A stretch of 64,000 nt of DNA, taken from assembly GCA_030789695.1 (NCBI GenBank), contig CM061142.1, positions 147,705,266 to 147,769,265 on the forward strand, read 5' to 3'. Source of the stretch: Scilla litardierei. Its lineage: Eukaryota; Streptophyta; Magnoliopsida; Asparagales; Asparagaceae. Under the pieces are notes generated by a model. The model saw nothing but the letters and a program-made list of their open reading frames with translations. It searched no databases and was not told the DNA's origin. Position numbers and translations under genes: made by a program. Below, piece after piece: positions 32,740 to 42,671 of this stretch (the stretch's first letter is position 1; each line of letters opens with the position of its first letter).

Positions 32740-33588
32740 GTAAGTATTAATGCTGCAAGATAATTACTTAGTCATAGGAATTGTGGTTGCATGTATTATC
32801 ATGATGTAAGACATTAGTTATGTTTAAGTACTGTTAGTGTTAATAAGTTATTGGAAAAGAGTAGTTATTAAGTATGTTAGATCATTACCTAAATTATTTC
32901 TTAAGTCATTACTCAGTGAATATATATTTATAACCTGATGAATAAGCTGAGTAATATAAGAAATTACCTGAGAAACATGAGTAGGAATCTGTGAGCACAA
33001 TATTACGTTGTTATAATTTTAAGGGTTGATCTCAATTATTTAACAGACACTAGTTTTATGTTATAATTACACATTATTTGGGGATGCTAATTTATTACAT
33101 AGATAGGAGCATGCAGTTTTTCACTCTTCTAGAAAGCCAAGTTCCTATGAATTTTATCAGTAAGTTAACATATGGAATGAGCTGGTGTCTTGTTAATTTC
33201 TAATAGTTTTGATACCGAGGTAAATGATTCTGGCACTTGGACCATGCGCACAACAAAGACCCAATCACAGACCATGAGTTATGAGCAACCAACAAATTAT
33301 GCACGAAAACTATTATCTTGCTAAAAGTAAATATTAGTGCGATGTATATCCTGTTTTCTGTGCATGGGACCAATAAGATAATGACTCTTATATATATATA
33401 TCTATCTAAAGATTAAAAGGAGGGGCATTGGTTAATGAGATATTCCTAAATGAACAGACTTCATTCTGTGAACAGTAACGTTAGTTAATAACATGATTTC
33501 AACACCCCTAGGGTATAATAAAGAGAATGAATTACTGTTTAATTATTTTGGGACGAATCTGATTCAAACATGTATTTAATCAAAACAG
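32740..33588 (+). other. Candidate leader intron of B LTR
   Basis: Strong donor ACAC/GTAAGTATT at 32740, AT-rich body with no ORF, candidate acceptor AAAACAG at 33588. The equivalent introns in A and C are only about 100 bp. Predicted from consensus only. Confidence 0.45.
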
Positions 33589-33657
33589 AGAACCAGTCGT
33601 TCCATAAGCGTAACGCTCAACAAGACGAACCCACGACAACCGACCTCACCAGAAACA

Positions 33658-33795
33658 GGCAAGTGAAACTTGCCAACACTTCTTTAGGCCATGTTTTTAG
33701 GCCAATTCCTTGTACTAGCGTGAAAGAGACTAGATCGTGAAATGATAGCGATCTAGGCGCAACCTTGTGATCTAGCTTGACAACGAAGCTAGATC
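33658..33795 (+). ncRNA. Structured leader domain (three hairpins), B copy
   Basis: H1 GGCAAGT-GAA-ACTTGCC (33658-33674). H2 CTAGATCG-11 nt-CGATCTAG (33730-33756), where C has CTAGGCG/CGCCTAG around the same GAAATGATA loop. H3 GATCTAGCTT-GACAACG-AAGCTAGATC (33769-33795), where C has GGAACTAGCTT/AAGCTAGTTCC. Paired positions change together. A fourth hairpin, CGGACTTG..CAAGTCCG with inner AGCT/AGCT (34747-34776), pairs as CGGGTGTG..CACACC in A. Confidence 0.75.
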
Positions 33796-34391
33796 CGACA
33801 CCTTGCCATATCATTTATGCATTGTTATCTGTCATGTTTAAATTCCTTAACTGTACGCATTTGAATTGTTAACTGCCATGCATTGCATCGTACATGTCAT
33901 CCTAGTTAAACTTGCATCGTAGCACACGCTACACTACTTGTACCAAATCCATGATTCCGTGTTACCGGCTAGGCACCCGTTATGCGGGCATAACCCTACG
34001 CCATCCGTGTTAAAAACACTTCCTGGCTCGTGATCCAGAAGCGAGCATTCCGTGTTCGGGGGTAATGCCCTGGCTCGACACACGTGGAGGGGTAGGGATA
34101 AACGGTCACTTGAGCGTAAGAGTTGGCCCGTACAGCCACTCTAGCCAAAGGGCGGAATCTCTGTGCACGACGTGATTACAATTCCAGTACTTGTCCTTTA
34201 CTTGTTTACTTTCCATGCCATGTTATTTGCCATGCTATACCATGCCATACTTTACTTTAGAACTGCTAGGTTGCTTTACTTTCAAAGTTGTCATACTTTA
34301 CTTTAGAACTGTTAGGTTGCTTCCTTTTATAGTTTCCTTGCACAAGTCTTTTTAGACTTGCTGACATGTGCCCCTTCTCTTTGGGTGACGC

Positions 34392-34499
34392 ATGTTAGTT
34401 GCTGAGCCAGAGACAGTTGCGGAGAGTGACGAGTTCGTGGAGTTCGTGCCCGAACCTGCTGGCGACGTGGAGTACGAGGACACCGGTGATCAATCTTAG
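34392..34499 (+). CDS. 35-aa acidic ORF inside B 5' LTR
   Basis: ATG 34392 to TAG 34499. Same length as in A, starting MLVAEPE and ending DTGDQS, with the central residues diverged but still acidic. Codons for TGDQS differ from A at four third positions with no residue change, which argues for selection on the protein. The 3' LTR copy is at 42230-42337. Function unknown. Confidence 0.5.
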   Translation: MLVAEPETVAESDEFVEFVPEPAGDVEYEDTGDQS

Positions 34500-34828
34500 A
34501 GATCTTCCGTACTTTTCTTTGTTAGCTGTGGTTGTCGGTGAGTAGCACCGTTTTGTTAGTTTCTTTTGGCCATGCTGGGCCTTGTACTTTTGACTCTTTT
34601 GTTGCCTGGTGGCATTTCTGGTTGTGGACTTTTGTTGGACTATGAGTTGAATGAATGCTATATTATTCGCCTCTTTTGCTATTATTATTATTGTTGTTCT
34701 GAGTCACATTACAGGGACCTGCTACTTCGTTTTATTTGACGCTTATCGGACTTGCAGCTTTGCAGCTTCAAGTCCGTGCGGACCTTCTCACGCTTCGCCT
34801 CTATGTTTTTGGGAAGCGGGGCGTGACA

Positions 34829-34977
34829 GGTTTCTTTGGTGGCCCATGCAGGTCCAATTTTTCTGTAACTGTGACTTAATCGGAATGACAATAAGAATTA
34901 TAGCAAGTCCAATAAACAAAATTCAACACCGTGTCATAAGCAAAGAGTCTGATTTGTTTTGTTTCCTGTGTCAATAG
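34829..34977 (+). other. B leader between LTR and gag
   Basis: Starts GGTTTCTTTGGTGGCCCATG; no tRNA-iMet-type PBS (TGGTATCAGAGC) is present. It ends with a pyrimidine tract and CAATAG immediately before the gag ATG, a possible splice acceptor. Confidence 0.55.
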
Positions 34978-36144
34978 ATGGCTGGGAGACGGAATGCCCG
35001 TGCTGGTGGTCGTGTGCCCCCTCGCGAACAGGAGCCGGACCGAGAGCCCACCACCGGGGAGATGATGAGGATGATGCATCAGATGATGCAGGTGCAGCAA
35101 GGAATTCTGCAGACTGTCCGGAATGATCCGCCTGCTCGTGCAGCGCCGGCTGTCCAGGCTGCCCCTCGCTTCGAGCCCGGAGCGAAGCAATTTCGGGAGC
35201 TGGGTCCCGCTTACTTCGATGGGACCGAGGGATCCCTGGCTGCAGATGAGTGGACCAGGAACATGGAAGACAATCTGAAGATGTCGAAGGTCGACCCGAC
35301 TGGATGGGTTGATCTGGCAAAGCGGCAGCTGAAGGACAACGCACGGAACTGGTGGGATGCCGAGGAGGAGTTGCTGGAGGAGCCGATTTCTTGGGCTACC
35401 TTCAAGTCCAGATTTAATGAGGAGTATTTTCCTAAGGCCGCCAGGAGGGAGATGGCTCAGCGCTTCATTGACTTGAAGCAGGGAAATTTGACGGTGGATC
35501 AGTACCACCAGGAATTCACGAGGCTGAGTCGTTTTGCACCGAAGATGGTGCAGGATGCCGAGGAGAGAGCCCAGAGGTTTCTGCAGGGGCTTTCGTTGGA
35601 TCTGCAGAGTTATGTCACTTCTTCTGATGCGGAGACTTACCAGAAGGTTCTGATTGCGGCGAAGAGGCAGGAAAGGATTGTGAATCAGAAGAGGGGACAG
35701 ATTTCTGGCACTGGGAAGAGGCCTATGGAGCAGGCCAGAGCAGTGGTGAGACCGGGGCACGGGCCCAACCAGCCTGTGCAGTTCAAGAGGCCCGGAGGAC
35801 CTTCTACTTTGAAGACTTGCAATTTCTGTGGCAAGACGGGGCATATCAAGGATCAGTGCCGGAAGATGCTGGGGCAGTGTTTGGTTTGTGGTGATCCTGC
35901 GCACACCATGAAGGATTGCCCGAGGTCGAAGCAGCCGTGGAGGGCACCTGTTGCAGCTCAGCCATTGCAGCAGAGGGCACATGTTCCTGTTGGTCGTGGA
36001 GCGCCTCTCGTTCCGCAGAGGCAGGCGTTTCAGCAGGCTGTCCAGTCGAGACGACAGGCGTTTCTGATGACTGCTGCTGAGACCGAGACGCTGGATGAGG
36101 TTATCGCAGGTAACTTTCTATCTAGCTGTTCCTTTCTTAGTTAG
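34978..36144 (+). CDS. gag: B Gag
   Basis: 388 aa if the downstream intron is kept. Forms the virus-like particle and binds genomic RNA. It opens MAGRRNARAGGRV, then a Met-rich helix (MMRMMHQMMQVQQG), the Retrotrans_gag core (KRQLKDNARNWWDAEEE, FKSRFNEEYFPK, FIDLKQGNLTVDQYHQEF) and two CCHC knuckles: CNFCGKTGHIKDQC (281-294) and CLVCGDPAHTMKDC (301-314). The last ten residues (NFLSSCSFLS) come from intron 36110-36222, whose in-frame TAG ends Gag. C ends in the same way (NPQSSCYFPSWV). The start follows a possible splice acceptor and is shared by A and C. Confidence 0.93.
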   Translation: MAGRRNARAGGRVPPREQEPDREPTTGEMMRMMHQMMQVQQGILQTVRNDPPARAAPAVQAAPRFEPGAKQFRELGPAYFDGTEGSLAADEWTRNMEDNLKMSKVDPTGWVDLAKRQLKDNARNWWDAEEELLEEPISWATFKSRFNEEYFPKAARREMAQRFIDLKQGNLTVDQYHQEFTRLSRFAPKMVQDAEERAQRFLQGLSLDLQSYVTSSDAETYQKVLIAAKRQERIVNQKRGQISGTGKRPMEQARAVVRPGHGPNQPVQFKRPGGPSTLKTCNFCGKTGHIKDQCRKMLGQCLVCGDPAHTMKDCPRSKQPWRAPVAAQPLQQRAHVPVGRGAPLVPQRQAFQQAVQSRRQAFLMTAAETETLDEVIAGNFLSSCSFLS

Positions 36145-36222
36145 TTTGGTTGTTAGATATGATTAGTTATTTGCATATGTTTGATTGCTAGAATAGAATT
36201 TGATTGTTAGACTGTCTGTTAG
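36110..36222 (+). other. Intron between gag and protease of B
   Basis: 113 bp, GCAG/GTAACTTT to CTGTTAG/GTGTG. Removal joins VIAG to [16 protein letters not shown] in frame, restoring the usual chromovirus order up to the protease DSGA. C has the same intron at 62257-62370 (114 bp), and A keeps its acceptor at 7801. Confidence 0.8.
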
Positions 36223-39200
36223 GTGTGATTTTGGTTTGCGCTTTTCCTGCACGAGTTCTCTTTGACTCTGGTGCATCCATGTGTATCATTTCTCGGAGCT
36301 TCGTGGAGAGGCATTCCTTGTCGACTTCCTCTCTTCTCCAGAGTTGGAACATCGTCACAGGGAATGGTGTGATTTCGGTGCATCGTGGGTGCAATTCCTG
36401 CCCGTTGGTGGTCTGTGGACACGAGCTGTATGCTGACTTTATTGTCCACGACATCATCAACTACGATGCAGTGCTTGGGATGGATTGGCTTGCGAGCTTC
36501 TATGCTACGATCGACTGTCGGAGGAAGAAGGTGGTGTTCGAGATTCCCGGACATCCAGTGTTTGAGTTCAGCCGTGGTAACAGTTCGCTTGGTCCGGTCA
36601 GGTTTCGGGCCAAGCCGGTGGAGGCTGTGGCTATGCTGATGGAGCAGGGTAGGCCTGCTGTGGTGCGTGAATTTGATGACGTCTTTCCCGAGGAGATGTC
36701 TGGGCTGCCGCCCGATCGAGCTCTGGAATTTTCTATCGATCTGATTCCGGGAGCGCAGCCCATTTCAAAGGCACCTTATCGTATGGCTCCAGCGGAATTG
36801 GAGGAGTTGCGGAAGCAGCTGGATGAGCTATTGCAGAAGGGTTACATAAATCCCAGTGTGTCTCCGTGGGGAGCACCGGTCCTGCTGGTGAAGAAGAAGG
36901 ACGGTTCGCGTCGCATGTGCGTGGATTATCGAGGGCTGAATGCGGTGACTGTAAAGAATAAGTACCCATTGCCACGGATTGATAATATCTTTGATCAGCT
37001 GGGAGGATCGAGGGTATTCTCCAAATTGGACCTGAGAAGTGGATATCACCAGCTGAAGGTGAGGAAGGAGGACATCCCGAAGACAGCATTCAGGACGAAG
37101 TATGGTCACTACGAGTTCGTGGTTATGCCTTTCGGTGTAACCAACGCGCCCGCAGTATTTATGAACCTGATGAATTTGATCTTTTATGACTATTTAGATA
37201 AGTTTGTCGTTATCTTCATTGACGACATTCTGATCTATTCAAAGTCGGAAGAGGAACATGCGTCGCACTTGAGGACGGTATTGGAAATTCTGAGGAGGCA
37301 TCGATTGTATGCCAAGTATTCAAAGTGCGAGTTCTGGCTGGATAGAGTGGCTTTTCTTGGTCATGTGGTCTCGGGAGATGGCATATCTGTGGATCCGGAG
37401 AAGATCAAGGCTATCAGAGAGTGGCCGATTCCGCAGTCTGCGACTGAGATCAGGAGTTTTCTTGGGCTAGCAGGATATTATCGGCGTTTCATTAAGGATT
37501 TCTCCCGGATTGTCGAACCGATGACTAAACTGACGAGGAAGGATATACCGTATGTTTGGTCCGATGCTTGTGAGGAGGCTTTTTCTGTTCTGAAGGAGAG
37601 ATTGACATCTGCCCCTGTTCTTGCTGTGCCCGACCGGAGTGGAGGATTCGAGATCTTTTGCGATGCTTCTGGCAAAGGTCTTGGATGTGTATTGCATCAG
37701 CATGGGCACGTGGTTGCATATGCTTCGCGTCAGCTCAAGACCCATGAGAAGAATTACCCGACGCACGACTTGGAATTGGCTGCGGTCGTGTTTGCGCTCA
37801 AGATTTGGAGGCACTTCCTGCTGAGTGAGAAGGTGAAGATCTTCACCGATCACAAAAGCTTGAAGTATATTTTCACTCAGAAGGAGCTCAACATGCGACA
37901 GCGTCGGTGGTTGGAGCTCATGGCAGACTATGAGATCGAGTTGCAGTATCACCCGGGTAAAGTGAATGTGGTTCCTGATGCGTTGAGTAGGCTTCCGGCG
38001 GTGATGTTGCTGACTTTGCAGTGGAGATTGCAGCAGGATTTTTGCGAGTCTGGAGTTGAGGTGGTTCTGCCTGGAGAGACTTCTTCGTTGATGTGTATGC
38101 AGATACAGTCGACGATCGTGGATCGGATCAAGGCTGGGCAGAGTGGTGACCCGAAGTTGGTAAAGATTCGAGAGATGGTGGAAGCGGGTCTGCGGACTGA
38201 TTTCGTGATTCACGAGGATGGCTCGCTGAGGTTTGGAGCCAGGTTGTGTGTGCCTGCGGGAGATATCAGAGAGGAGCTGTTGGTGGAGGCACACAGTTCG
38301 CCGTATTCTGTGCATCCTGGTGGGACCAAGATGTACAAGGATCTTCGTTTGAATTTCTGGTGGCATGGGATGAAGAGGAGCGTGGCTCGGAGTGTGGCCA
38401 AGTGCTTGGTTTGCCAGCAGGTGAAAGCGGAGCATCAGCGTACGGCGGGGTTGCTACAACCGCTTCCGATTCCGGAGTGGAAGTGGCAACACATCACTAT
38501 GGACTTCGTGACTGGACTACCTCGGAGTCCGAAGCAGAATGACGCGATTTGGGTGATCGTGGACCGATTGACCAAATCCGCGCACTTTATTCCGTTCCGA
38601 GTAGGACAATCCACTGAGACGCTAGCGAGGAGATACATGGAGGTAAAATCTTTTACTCTCTTAATTTCCTTTTCCTAGATTAGATAGTGATGTAACGTGA
38701 ATCGTGCAGGAGATCATACGACTTCACGGAGTCCCCGTGAGTATCGTGTCAGACAGAGACACGAGATTCACATCTCAGTTTTGGCAGAGTCTGCAGAAGA
38801 GCTTGGATACGAGTCTGAGTTTCAGTACGGCGTACCATCCGCAGACAGATGGCCAGTCCGAGAGGACGATTCAGATCTTGGAGGACATGCTGAGGGCGTG
38901 TATGTTGGATTTCAAGGGTTCGTGGGAGGACCATCTACATCTGGTAGAGTTCTCTTATAATAACAGCTTCCAAGCGAGTATTGGCATGGCACCATTCGCT
39001 GCGCTATACGGGAGGAAATGTCGATCGCCACTGAGCTGGGATGACGTTGGAGATCGGGAGTTGTTGGGGCCTGAGATGATCGTGGAAGCTGTGGATGTTG
39101 TGAGGAACATCCGGGAGAAGCTGAGGATTGCCCAGGACCGTTTCAAGCATTGGGCAGATGCTAAACGGAGGCCTTTGGAGTTTCAGCCTGGGGATCACGT

Positions 39201-39612
39201 TTTCCTGAAGATTTCTCCGAACCGCGGAGTTATCCGATTTGGGAAGAGAGGCAAGCTGAGTCCGAGGTACATTGGGCCGTTTGACGTCCTGGAGAGAGTT
39301 GGAGCTGTGGCTTATCGCTTGGCGTTGCCACCGTCACTGGAGGGAGTTCACGACGTATTTCACGTATCTCAGTTACATCGATACGTCGGTGATCCGTCCC
39401 ATGCTTTGGATTTCTCGGAGATCACGGTTCGTCCGGATCTTACCTATGAACAGCAACCAGTTGAGATACTTGACCGACGGCAGAAGCAGTTGAGGAATAA
39501 GACCGTCGACCTGGTTAGAGTGCAGTGGCGTCATGGTTCACCTGGGGAGTCCACCTGGGAGCGTGAGGATGATATGAGAGAGCGCTTTCCGCACTTATTT
39601 CCTGAGCATTAG
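36223..39612 (+). CDS. pol: B Pol: protease, RT, RNase H, integrase, chromodomain (spliced)
   Basis: Exons 36223-38642 and 38710-39612. With gag exon 34978-36109 this gives a 1484-aa Gag-Pol without internal stops. Order: protease (DSGAS, residue about 392), RT ([24 protein letters not shown], catalytic FIDD at about 709), RNase H ([19 protein letters not shown]), integrase HHCC finger ([17 protein letters not shown]), DDE triad ([26 protein letters not shown]), GPY/F region ([12 protein letters not shown]) and a C-terminal chromodomain ([24 protein letters not shown]) that in chromoviruses directs integration to marked chromatin. All catalytic residues look intact. A long reading frame alone could start at 36204 without splicing. 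Confidence 0.93.
38643..38709 (+). other. Intron within B integrase
   Basis: 67 bp, ATGGAG/GTAAAATC to CGTGCAG/GAGATC. Removal joins RRYME to [11 protein letters not shown], the standard integrase sequence. Unspliced, a TAG stops the protein at 38678. A has a 72-bp counterpart at 10217-10288. Confidence 0.8.
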
Positions 39613-39645
39613 TAGATGTAGATTCCGAGGGCGGAATCTTTTCTT

Positions 39646-39658
39646 AAGGTGGGTAGGA
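39646..39658 (+). promoter_or_regulatory. Polypurine tract of B
   Basis: AAGGTGGGTAGGA directly before the 3' LTR, matching A's AAGTTGGGGAGGA. Confidence 0.75.
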
Positions 39659-42600
39659 TGTAACGGTCACGTTCCGACCGTCCGTATTTTTGCGCTTAAC
39701 CGTGTTTCGAGTACGTTTGGTGTATTTGTTTTAATTATTGTATTTCCGTAGTTCGGACGGGTGACCGGACCCCGTATTTGCGATACTCTCGAAGGCGCGA
39801 ACGCCCCGGTATTTTCTTTTTTATGTTTGGATACCTAGGAGGCGAAGTTGCAAATACCTTATTAATGTAATTATTACTTTTTACAAAATTATTAATCCAA
39901 ACTTATATTTAAATAAAATCCATCCGAACATAGCACTCTTAACAAATTTGTTAACTGGGTGCATCCACTAACCTAACAAATTGTATAACCTAATAACCCA
40001 TTGATTATTAATTACTAATTTCTAAACTAACTTTCCTAACTAACTTACTTAGAGTAAGGCAAATGCTGTGGGCATTAAAATCGAAACGTTTTAATATTTT
40101 AAATCAGATCCTAACTAAAACACCCCCACTCTCTCTAACCCTCCACTTGATCCCCGCTTCTCTCTCCCACGTAATAACCCCTCACCCCATTATTTCTCCT
40201 TATAAAACAACCCTAGGCTGCACTTCACGTGCTATTTTTTTATAAAAATCTAGGTCTTTTCTTTACTCTCACAATCACACAGCGCCGCCCTACATTTTTC
40301 TTCCACGCTTCACAGCCCTCGCGCGAGCGAGTTTCTCTCCGCCCCTCTCAATCCTCAACTCACCTATCTCCTCCGCTCACGACTCGAACCCTAGGCGCCT
40401 CCGCACAACGTCGAACCTCAGCCCGATTCGCCTGCACCCCACGCCGACGAGATCCGACAGCCCGAACCGCCGCACGCCTCGTTTCCAGAGATCACCTCTG
40501 CCACGCACCTCACCGCCACCGGACGCTGCCCACCGTATCGCCGTCGCTCGTCGCCTTACAATCTGCAATTAAAACACGTAAGTATTAATGCTGCAAGATA
40601 ATTACTTAGTCATAGGAATTGTGGTTGCATGTATTATCATGATGTAAGACATTAGTTATGTTTAAGTACTGTTAGTGTTAATAAGTTATTGGAAAAGAGT
40701 AGTTATTAAGTATGTTAGATCATTACCTAAATTATTTCTTAAGTCATTACTCAGTGAATATATATTTATAACCTGATGAATAAGCTGAGTAATATAAGAA
40801 ATTACCTGAGAAACATGAGTAGGAATCTGTGAGCACAATATTACGTTGTTATAATTTTAAGGGTTGATCTCAATTATTTAACAGACACTAGTTTTATGTT
40901 ATAATTACACATTATTTGGGGATGCTAATTTATTACATAGATAGGAGCATGCAGTTTTTCACTCTTCTAGAAAGCCAAGTTCCTATGAATTTTATCAGTA
41001 AGTTAACATATGGAATGAGCTGGTGTCTTGTTAATTTCTAATAGTTTTGATACCGAGGTAAATGATTCTGGCACTTGGACCATGCGCACAACAAAGACCC
41101 AATCACAGACCATGAGTTATGAGCAACCAACAAATTATGCACGAAAACTATTATCTTGCTAAAAGTAAATATTAGTGCGATGTATATCCTGTTTTCTGTG
41201 CATGGGACCAATAAGATAATGACTCTTATATATATATATCTATCTAAAGATTAAAAGGAGGGGCATTGGTTAATGAGATATTCCTAAATGAACAGACTTC
41301 ATTCTGTGAACAGTAACGTTAGTTAATAACATGATTTCAACACCCCTAGGGTATAATAAAGAGAATGAATTACTGTTTAATTATTTTGGGACGAATCTGA
41401 TTCAAACATGTATTTAATCAAAACAGAGAACCAGTCGTTCCATAAGCGTAACGCTCAACAAGACGAACCCACGACAACCGACCTCACCAGAAACAGGCAA
41501 GTGAAACTTGCCAACACTTCTTTAGGCCATGTTTTTAGGCCAATTCCTTGTACTAGCGTGAAAGAGACTAGATCGTGAAATGATAGCGATCTAGGCGCAA
41601 CCTTGTGATCTAGCTTGACAACGAAGCTAGATCCGACACCTTGCCATATCATTTATGCATTGTTATCTGTCATGTTTAAATTCCTTAACTGTACGCATTT
41701 GAATTGTTAACTGCCATGCATTGCATCGTACATGTCATCCTAGTTAAACTTGCATCGTAGCACACGCTACACTACTTGTACCAAATCCATGATTCCGTGT
41801 TACCGGCTAGGCACCCGTTATGCGGGCATAACCCTACGCCATCCGTGTTAAAAACACTTCCTGGCTCGTGATCCAGAAGCGAGCATTCCGTGTTCGGGGG
41901 TAATGCCCTGGCTCGACACACGTGGAGGGGTAGGGATAAACGGTCACTTGAGCGTAAGAGTTGGCCCGTACAGCCACTCTAGCCAAAGGGCGGAATCTCT
42001 GTGCACGACGTGATTACAATTCCAGTACTTGTCCTTTACTTGTTTACTTTCCATGCCATGTTATTTGCCATGCTATACCATGCCATACTTTACTTTAGAA
42101 CTGCTAGGTTGCTTTACTTTCAAAGTTGTCATACTTTACTTTAGAACTGTTAGGTTGCTTCCTTTTATAGTTTCCTTGCACAAGTCTTTTTAGACTTGCT
42201 GACATGTGCCCCTTCTCTTTGGGTGACGCATGTTAGTTGCTGAGCCAGAGACAGTTGCGGAGAGTGACGAGTTCGTGGAGTTCGTGCCCGAACCTGCTGG
42301 CGACGTGGAGTACGAGGACACCGGTGATCAATCTTAGAGATCTTCCGTACTTTTCTTTGTTAGCTGTGGTTGTCGGTGAGTAGCACCGTTTTGTTAGTTT
42401 CTTTTGGCCATGCTGGGCCTTGTACTTTTGACTCTTTTGTTGCCTGGTGGCATTTCTGGTTGTGGACTTTTGTTGGACTATGAGTTGAATGAATGCTATA
42501 TTATTCGCCTCTTTTGCTATTATTATTATTGTTGTTCTGAGTCACATTACAGGGACCTGCTACTTCGTTTTATTTGACGCTTATCGGACTTGCAGCTTTG

Positions 42601-42666
42601 CAGCTTCAAGTCCGTGCGGACCTTCTCACGCTTCGCCTCCATGTTTTTGGGAAGCGGGGCGTGACA
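39659..42666 (+). repeat. B 3' LTR
   Basis: 3008 bp, essentially identical to 31821-34828 (offset 7838). Contains the same TATA, hairpins (41496-41633) and 35-codon ORF (42230-42337). Confidence 0.97.
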
Positions 42667-42671
42667 TTCAT

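Larger units (their letters stand above)
31821..34828 (+). repeat. B 5' LTR
   Basis: TGTAACGGTCACG to GGGCGTGACA, 3008 bp. Contains TATAAAA (32373-32379), a candidate leader intron (32740-33588), hairpins (33658-33795 and 34747-34776) and the 35-codon ORF (34392-34499). Confidence 0.97.
31821..42666 (+). mobile_element. Element B: nearly intact Tekay/Del-like chromovirus
   Basis: LTRs 31821-34828 and 39659-42666 are both 3008 bp, and I found one difference between them (T/C in CGCCTNYATG near 34802 and 42640). TSD TCCAT (31816-31820) versus TTCAT (42667-42671), one mismatch. Gag and pol are open when two short introns are removed. Family features: two CCHC knuckles in Gag, FIDD in RT, GPY/F-type integrase end and a C-terminal chromodomain. 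It belongs to the same clade as A and C but to another subfamily, lacking their TAGTCGGTC array. Confidence 0.97.

Noticed and set aside
32391..32750. 119-codon frame in B LTRs
   Set aside because: Arg/Ser/Thr/Pro-rich translation of a leader, identical in both LTRs because they are repeats; not found in A or C.
33658..33674. tRNA or microRNA gene at the leader hairpins
   Set aside because: Stems are too short for a miRNA precursor and no cloverleaf with T-loop GTTCRANNC could be formed; treated as structured leader RNA.
34876..35982. Minus-strand 368-codon frame opposite B gag
   Set aside because: Leu/Arg/Pro-rich shadow of gag with no motif; not kept open in C.
37467..38435. Minus-strand 322-codon frame opposite B pol
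   Set aside because: Shadow of a real coding region; similar shadows occur opposite A's pol and carry stops there.
42489..42671. Extension of D's frame upstream into B's LTR
   Set aside because: The frame merely runs through the 3' LTR of B; the true upstream part is at 31731-31820.
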